Shown here one piece after another: positions 58,286 to 64,000 of a DNA stretch of 64,000 bases. The notes beneath the pieces are model-generated. The model made no database searches. It was not told where the DNA came from and worked only from the letters and a program-made list of their open reading frames with translations. Positions within the stretch are counted from its first letter, which is position 1, and the number at the start of each line of letters is the position of its first letter. Source of the stretch: Phallusia mammillata (Eukaryota; Chordata; Ascidiacea; Phlebobranchia; Ascidiidae); contig QLIY01000059.1 in the NCBI GenBank assembly GCA_003260075.1, positions 164,629 through 228,628 on the forward strand, given 5' to 3'. The translations under genes were made by a program, and so were the position numbers.

Positions 58286-61200
58286 GTAACAAAAGTAAGA
58301 AAACCAAGTTGCTTTGATCTTATTGCTCCCCAAAGAATTAGGGGTAACCATGAACTACAGACGGTTGGGCCCCAGCAAAAATAACCTTTGTAGGGGCCAA
58401 AGCCGACAGTAACCGCAAACGTTTGGGAGGTCAGCGGGGGCATGGTTCACAAGGACGGTTCACATGGGCCTGCAAGGCTAAGTTTCTAATGATTTTCCCG
58501 AGAAAACTCGATTCATGTACGGGTTTGGGGGTAAAAAAACATGAAACTTAGAGGAATGACCGACGATCAATTCTGACAAACATTAGCATGGTGAATGAAG
58601 GCACATACCAGAAAAGTAAAGTTCGTGGCCTTTTAAGTTGGTGCCTATGTGAAACTGATCATTAACTGAATTGTTTCTTTCCGAATGTACACGCCAAAAA
58701 CAAGAACAAAATATAAAGCAATTTATTAGGTGCTGAAAGAATCTTGCACAACTTGGGTTTTCATTTTTTTATTACAATAAACCACGACTAATCCGGAACT
58801 ATTTGGATTAAAAAAATGTACGTATTAGGCGAAGATGCGGATTAACATAATCAGGTGTTTGTCAGACCTTGTTCGGCCATTTCAAAAGTAACAATAAAAA
58901 TTGAAAAACCACGTTGTCTTACTGAAACACTCAAAAAAGTTAAAGTTATAAATACCCATTGGGTTTAAATGTCACCCACAAGTCTGTGCGGTATCCCCAT
59001 GTGGTGAGTTGTAATTTGGCCTGGGCTTCGAGGGTTCGGGCCAGGTGCTAACACACGCCAAGGGTCCTTCAAAGGATCTTACTTCACAACGCAAAGCAAC
59101 TGCGACGGCCGCCACCAATGACCTAACTCAGGTTCACGGGTCCAGTGGTAAACAACAGGTGCCTGAAGAGCTCCGTCGCGACTCTCAGGGCAACTTCGCA
59201 ACATCGTACAGGGAGAAATATTTTGAAACTGGACACCTCTACACGACAAGCGGAATCAACATACTGCGCTTGCTGTGGCTTCAGCGCGTTCCCCAACACA
59301 CGTGTTTGATTCGCTTCTTTGGCGGTCTTGAAAGCAGAAATGTTACAATCGAGTTTTAGAAGCGCTTACAGGGGGATAAGTGCAACTAAAACTCCGCGAG
59401 CAGTGACCGTGCACCACAGATGTCATGGCCGCTTACAAGCTTGCGGTTTTGTCTAAGTCAGTTTTTGGAACAAGGGCTAACGTTTGGTAATGAAGCAAAA
59501 GCCTTTACCTAACTGTAATCCATTGTCACGTGATGCCCCGCTGCTTCATGGGATTTTTGCCTGTGATGTAGCCTATATGTATGCATCGGTAGTTTAGTAT
59601 TTCTCTACCACCACGTATCTTAAAAATGGGGGTTTAAGCTGGCAAACACCAAATTTGTTACGAGAACACATACGAGCTTCTTTTTAAAGAAATTTTAATA
59701 GATAATTTTAGCATAAAATGATCACTTTCAACTACAGGGACATTCAAAGTTAATCTTGAAGTTGTTCTTGCACGAGTTAGTATCTTTATACGACCAGAAT
59801 CTGTTCGCAAACTACTACAAAATCACAATCCAAAAGCCCAAAATCACATAAAAAAACAAAATCACAACTACTGCAGATAATAACGTTAACTATGCAAAGG
59901 CACGTATTAGGAAGTGTCAAACAGGTCTGTATACATTAGGTTACATCTTCCAAACACATAAAATTAAGCTTAATGTGCAAAAAGGGATAGCACCAAAGTT
60001 TTCACAACAGACAAAATGAAGTGTTGCTCTTATATTCAAGTTTACCAACAACGGTCGTTCTTACGCCTATCGTTCGCAGACACCATTTTGAAGTTGCTTT
60101 TCGTCTGGGAAACGTTCACGGTGTCATGTCCTTTCGTACTGGGAGGTTTATGCAATCATCTTTTCAGACATACGACCATCCGCATTGCATCTTATGTTCC
60201 AGAATTGTTTACAAGTTGCCCACCGCACAACAGCCGCATAACCACATGGAGTGCGTGTGAATTCCGCAAAGACACTTCAAATCCGGGAATAGTATCAAGT
60301 AGGAGGTTAGACCATGTCAGCGACCAAACAACAAGGTAACGCTGAATCGCGTAAAATAATTCAGTTTCTGTAACTTTCAGGTGTAGGCTAGGCTTAAACT
60401 TTTTGTTGAAATGCATTAAGGATGAGAGTTTTTTTTTCCGGTTATTACAATACATGAGCCGAAGTAAATAACAGCGAGAATAGTTATTTAATCTCAGCGG
60501 CTAAAAAAACATTAAAATTCCAATATATTCAGGAAAAAACAATTCCCAATTATCGGTCTCAGCGTCACCACGTGACCATTAGGGTAAGCGTTATTGAAAC
60601 ACATAAGGAACACCCTTGATAAAATGGACTGCGATTGACAACAGCCGTGGAAAAAAAACGGGCATCAGCAGGGGAAACCATATTAACCGCAGGCAATGGT
60701 TGCTTTCACGGCACTTACAAGACAGGCCCTTGCATATGCTTCCAATCCTAACGAACCGAGCAGTTTTGCGTCGCTACAGGTCCCTATAGTTCCGGGCCTG
60801 AAACGCGACATGGTTGATCAGGGCTTTTTGAAACTAGGCTTGTAGCCTACGCCAGACAGACGAGGGCCGTGCGATGTCTTTAATTTAAGACTTTCCTTCG
60901 AAACAAAAACTGTTCCGTTCAGGATGCAAGCGGGACAGTTCGTTTGTTCGCTGCAAAATCCGAACGTCGCGACAAGGCTAATTTTTCCCACGGAGCCCGT
61001 GCATAGACCTTAGCGCACTTGCTATACGACCCCTGCGGGCGGCGTCGACAAAATAAGAACGAGATGCGTCTAATGAATGTTAAGCAGCATGACGGCGTTA
61101 AAGAACCCAAAACATATCGTTAACCTTGGAGTCTCCAAAAGACCTGTCGACAGCGATGTGACAGGCGCGATTGATACTTCACACGTCGAGAATACAAAAC

Positions 61201-62043
61201 AATAGGTGGCTGTTCTCAGTACACAGCACTGGTTGATGAAAAACAATAATAACGAAAAATGAGAAAATACTTCTTGAAAAACACATGGTGGCATGAAAAG
61301 GCTTTCGATATTTGTGATAAAGAAGTGTAGCGACCTGTAGCCTGTGCCACGCATCATAATTCTGATGCTTTTTTGTGAATAATTAGGATAACATTGTTTG
61401 TTCTGCCCGCACGTTGCACTATAACTTTGGTAACCTGCTTGCAAAATCTACCAAATCAAAGCCTTACGTTCCTCAGCTTTAAAAGAACACAAAACAATTT
61501 AGGGTCGTCAGAAAATTAATTACGGCGTTCCGTGCATTCGTCGCAAGTGTATTGCATTCCTGGTGTACCGCACTCAACAAACGTTGCATCAAATTCTCGC
61601 CCTGGCAAAGACCCCTTCGCGACGGCAGCAGAATTCAATCCACATCAACTGCCAACGCAACCCCAATATGAAGCTTGGCGGCCACTTGACACCACCTCTA
61701 TCGGCCATTTACTACACACAGAGATACACAGGTGTAGTCGCAAATTAATTGTCCTCTCGTCGTGAGTTTTGATCGGCCGTGGCTGCTACGATGCGGCCAT
61801 TGACCTCTTAGGTAATCGAAAACGCGGTTTCGGATGCTGGCTTCGATAAATTAAGTTTGGCATCATTGTATTGCCAAGTTCAAGGCTACAAATTTTCGTC
61901 TCCTGTACAAAGTGTCGGGAACTCGTGAAACAGCAGCTGTCTACCTTTGGCAGCAGTTTTCGTGCTCTGGATTTCAAAAAATGTCTAACTTAGTCAAACT
62001 TAAATATAGTCAACAGTTGCTATAGACTCTATATAGTATAGAG
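58286..62043. other. Gene-free region
   Basis: No gene recognised. Open stretches at 59045-59359 (no ATG at its start), 60016-60339 (107 codons from an ATG) and 61070-61444 on the minus strand lack domains and splice partners. The 59.0-59.4 kb and 60.7-61.2 kb parts are GC-richer and could be exonic or regulatory. Confidence 0.35.
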
Positions 62044-62379
62044 CAGGGGTGGCCAACCTTCTACATACCATTCGCCAACTTTTTAACATACTGTGTTGGA
62101 TGCGCCATAAATGTCTCGTAACCCCACCTTCTATGACTACTTCTTGTATATAGAGAGAAAGAAACAACTTTTGCATGAGAAGGATAGTAATAAGAACTAT
62201 TAAGTAAAAAATAACTCTGATAAACTATATATATATATATAATTAATAGGGCTGGCTTACTTTATTTATTTATTAGTTTATTAATTTGATTTTCATGATT
62301 ATCAAAAGAAGGCAATGCGCCCTTTCTAATCATGCAATGCGCCACGTTTGGCGCATGCGCCATAGGTTGGCCACCACTG
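62044..62379. mobile_element. hAT-type MITE, TSD GTATAGAG
   Basis: Ends are CAGGGGTGGCCAACC and GGTTGGCCACCACTG. Perfect 8-bp duplications GTATAGAG lie at 62036-62043 and 62380-62387. ATGCGCCATA/AATGCGCC motifs recur near both ends, and an (AT)n tract lies at about 62226. Confidence 0.95.
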
Positions 62380-62877
62380 GTATAGAGTGTTCAAACGTAG
62401 TGTTTTGAAGTAAATATGAATGTAAGTAAATAAATAATCGAAAGCGTAAAAACAAAAAAAGATCGTGGAGTCATAATTAGTTGGAGAGATTGTCGAATCG
62501 TTTAGTTAAATTATTTGACAAAAATATAAATTAATGTGGACATTTCGGCAAAGGTGACTTGTAAGATAAAACCTATTTCTTGAACACTGGAATTTATACA
62601 TAAAAATCTTGACACAATAGTGATCGTTGGTGAAATAAGGAACTGTGATGGCTCTGAATTGCAAAAAGATTGTGCACCCCTGGACTTGACAAAAAACAAA
62701 CCTTTGTTTCAACATCTAAAAACGCTTAAATTTTCCATTCGGGCTGTTTTAGGCGACGGTTATGTTAAGGCTAAAGCGTTTTGTATTCTTACAATGTGCC
62801 TTTCCCAACATAAACCATTTTGCTGTTGGGCTTTTAGGAATGTTGAAAGACGGTGCAAAAACTTTTCATGCATGCTG

Positions 62878-63943
62878 CTAAGTATCACACTTCACAGATG
62901 TGCAGGCTGGTAATTCGACAGGTGACATAATGCAACACAACCAGTGTAGCCTCGTCGAGGTGAGAGCAAATCCATGTCCCAAGCTGACGTCGCATCTCGG
63001 ACCACTCCAGTTGAGGACTCCGTACGCCACCCAGCGGCCGTGTTCTCGACAAAGCAGCGGACTTCCAGACAAACCCTGTAAAAAATAAAAAGCCTAGATA
63101 AAACAAGGACAAGAGTTTTAACATGACTCACGTGACACTTTTCGCCAGATGAGCGCACCGGCGGCATTTCCTTGTCACAAATATTCATGTTTACATCATA
63201 TTTGAGGCCGCAGTATCTTTTTTGACATTTTGTTGGATGCTCAATCGTGACCCAAAAAACTTGCAAAGTTGTGGAACCTAAACATTACATTATGAATCCA
63301 TTTGGACAAATAAAACGGTATGCTACATGGAAATTGTGTTTTATATGCTAACATCATACTTTCTATTTTGTTGCTATTTTTGTTTTACCAATATTGTCTT
63401 AATTTAATGCCTAAAAAACAGTTCAGAACCGATTTTATTGACTATATGGATTGCAAAAGGCTAAACTTCTGGGATCAATATTTCTCGCGAAGCTTTGACG
63501 GATTCAGCGTATCAATGTGAATCCATGCTGTCTGCCACGTAATTCCCACGGGATTGTAACATCAATAATTAAAAGTTCAAAGTGTCGCGAAGAGGTAAGG
63601 TTATTGGTCTCCAATTATTTATGATGAAAGCCCACTTATCTCCAGCATACCGATCGCTCCCCCGGGCCACCCAACGATGGCGCAATGACGTCCTTCTGAG
63701 GGGATGACGTCAGTATTTGGAAGACAAGCTTGTTGCATCAATATTCCATGCAGAGGTCTCTGTAAAGCACAAAGTCGCATGTTGAAAAATAATTGAGGTA
63801 ATGAAATTGAACTTACTTTTAATTGAACAAGTAAGAAGTCGTTTTGGTTGTAAAGGTCATCGTATCCAGGGTAGCCATACAGTTGCTGAAATTCTACAAA
63901 TTGTTGCCCGCCGTCTTTTGGATTACCGTACTGAATGACTGCC
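62878..63943 (-). CDS. S1 (trypsin-like) serine protease, 3' part, divergent active-site loop
   Basis: Four minus-strand exons are visible: 63943-63817, 63759-63651, 63277-63132, 63075-62878; the 5' part lies beyond the window. Landmarks: PGYDDLYNQNDFLLVQLK holds the catalytic Asp102; ACLPNTDVIPSEGRHC and IVGWPG are the usual CLP and GWG blocks; STTLQVFWVTIEHPTKC follows; then GEKCHGLSGSPLLC holds the catalytic Ser195. This loop is odd: the usual GDSGGP reads GLSGSP, so Asp194, which pairs with the new N-terminus on activation, is Leu, and position 189 is Glu. The end has GRWVAYGVLNW and a Cys-containing tail. The His57 exon is not in the window. It is probably secreted, and may be a weak enzyme or a pseudoprotease. 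S1 identity is secure; activity is not. Confidence 0.85.
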
Positions 63944-64000
63944 CTGTAAATCAAAGGCGATAACTAAGTTAAAAACACTGTAGAGTTCACTTTTGTGAAA

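Noticed and set aside
59045-59359. 104-codon plus-strand ORF
   Set aside because: It begins with GTG and has no internal ATG near its start, no clear splice sites and no recognised motif; kept only as a GC-richer patch.
61070-61444. 124-codon minus-strand ORF
   Set aside because: Hydrophobic and Cys-rich by composition but without a domain, signal or neighbouring exons.

Overview
The window is eukaryotic nuclear DNA from an animal. It is AT-rich, its genes are split by short GT-AG introns, and it encodes an adhesion GPCR, a PRD-class homeobox factor and a PPP1R15-type phosphatase adaptor. A tunicate such as Ciona is my best guess, from the compact gene spacing, the high allelic variation and the short spacer between two same-strand genes, but nothing here proves it. 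Exon chains were worked out by hand from splice consensus and reading phase. Five multi-exon genes plus the split homeobox gene close into complete frames.

Layout. 1-2512: hAT-type elements. 3160-8335 (+): a ten-exon adhesion GPCR with an N-terminal C-type lectin domain and a mucin-like stalk. 8827-9155: a stray copy of the end of snrpd2. 10146-10505 (+): snrpd2. 10832-14967 (+): clp1. 17128-19259 (+): ppp1r15, with a CARE-type element and uORFs upstream. 20883-23600 (-): a complete PRPP synthetase of the class II kind known from plants. 24314-25308: a 1-kb hAT element. 26741-30356 (+): an unrecognised gene ending in 28 units of a 57-bp coding minisatellite, broken by an assembly-type duplication. 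30357-33560: repeats and inverted repeats. 33561-37757 (+): an eight-exon unrecognised gene. 41304-50946 (-): a Uncx-like homeobox gene with a 6.3-kb intron. 50947-62877: gene-poor, possibly regulatory DNA with three hAT elements. 62878-63943 (-): the 3' part of a divergent S1 serine protease that continues past the right edge.

Two patterns run across the window. First, at least thirteen short hAT-type elements have near-identical ends, most with 8-bp target duplications I could read. Second, about a dozen C or G runs of almost exactly ten bases mostly sit at the joint of two near-identical direct copies. Those copies differ by a few SNPs, so this looks like unmerged alleles joined by an artificial linker rather than biology.

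Several genes are housekeeping RNA or stress functions (SmD2 for the spliceosome, Clp1 for tRNA and mRNA 3' processing, PPP1R15 for eIF2alpha dephosphorylation, PRPP synthesis), but no operon logic beyond the snrpd2-clp1 pair is evident.
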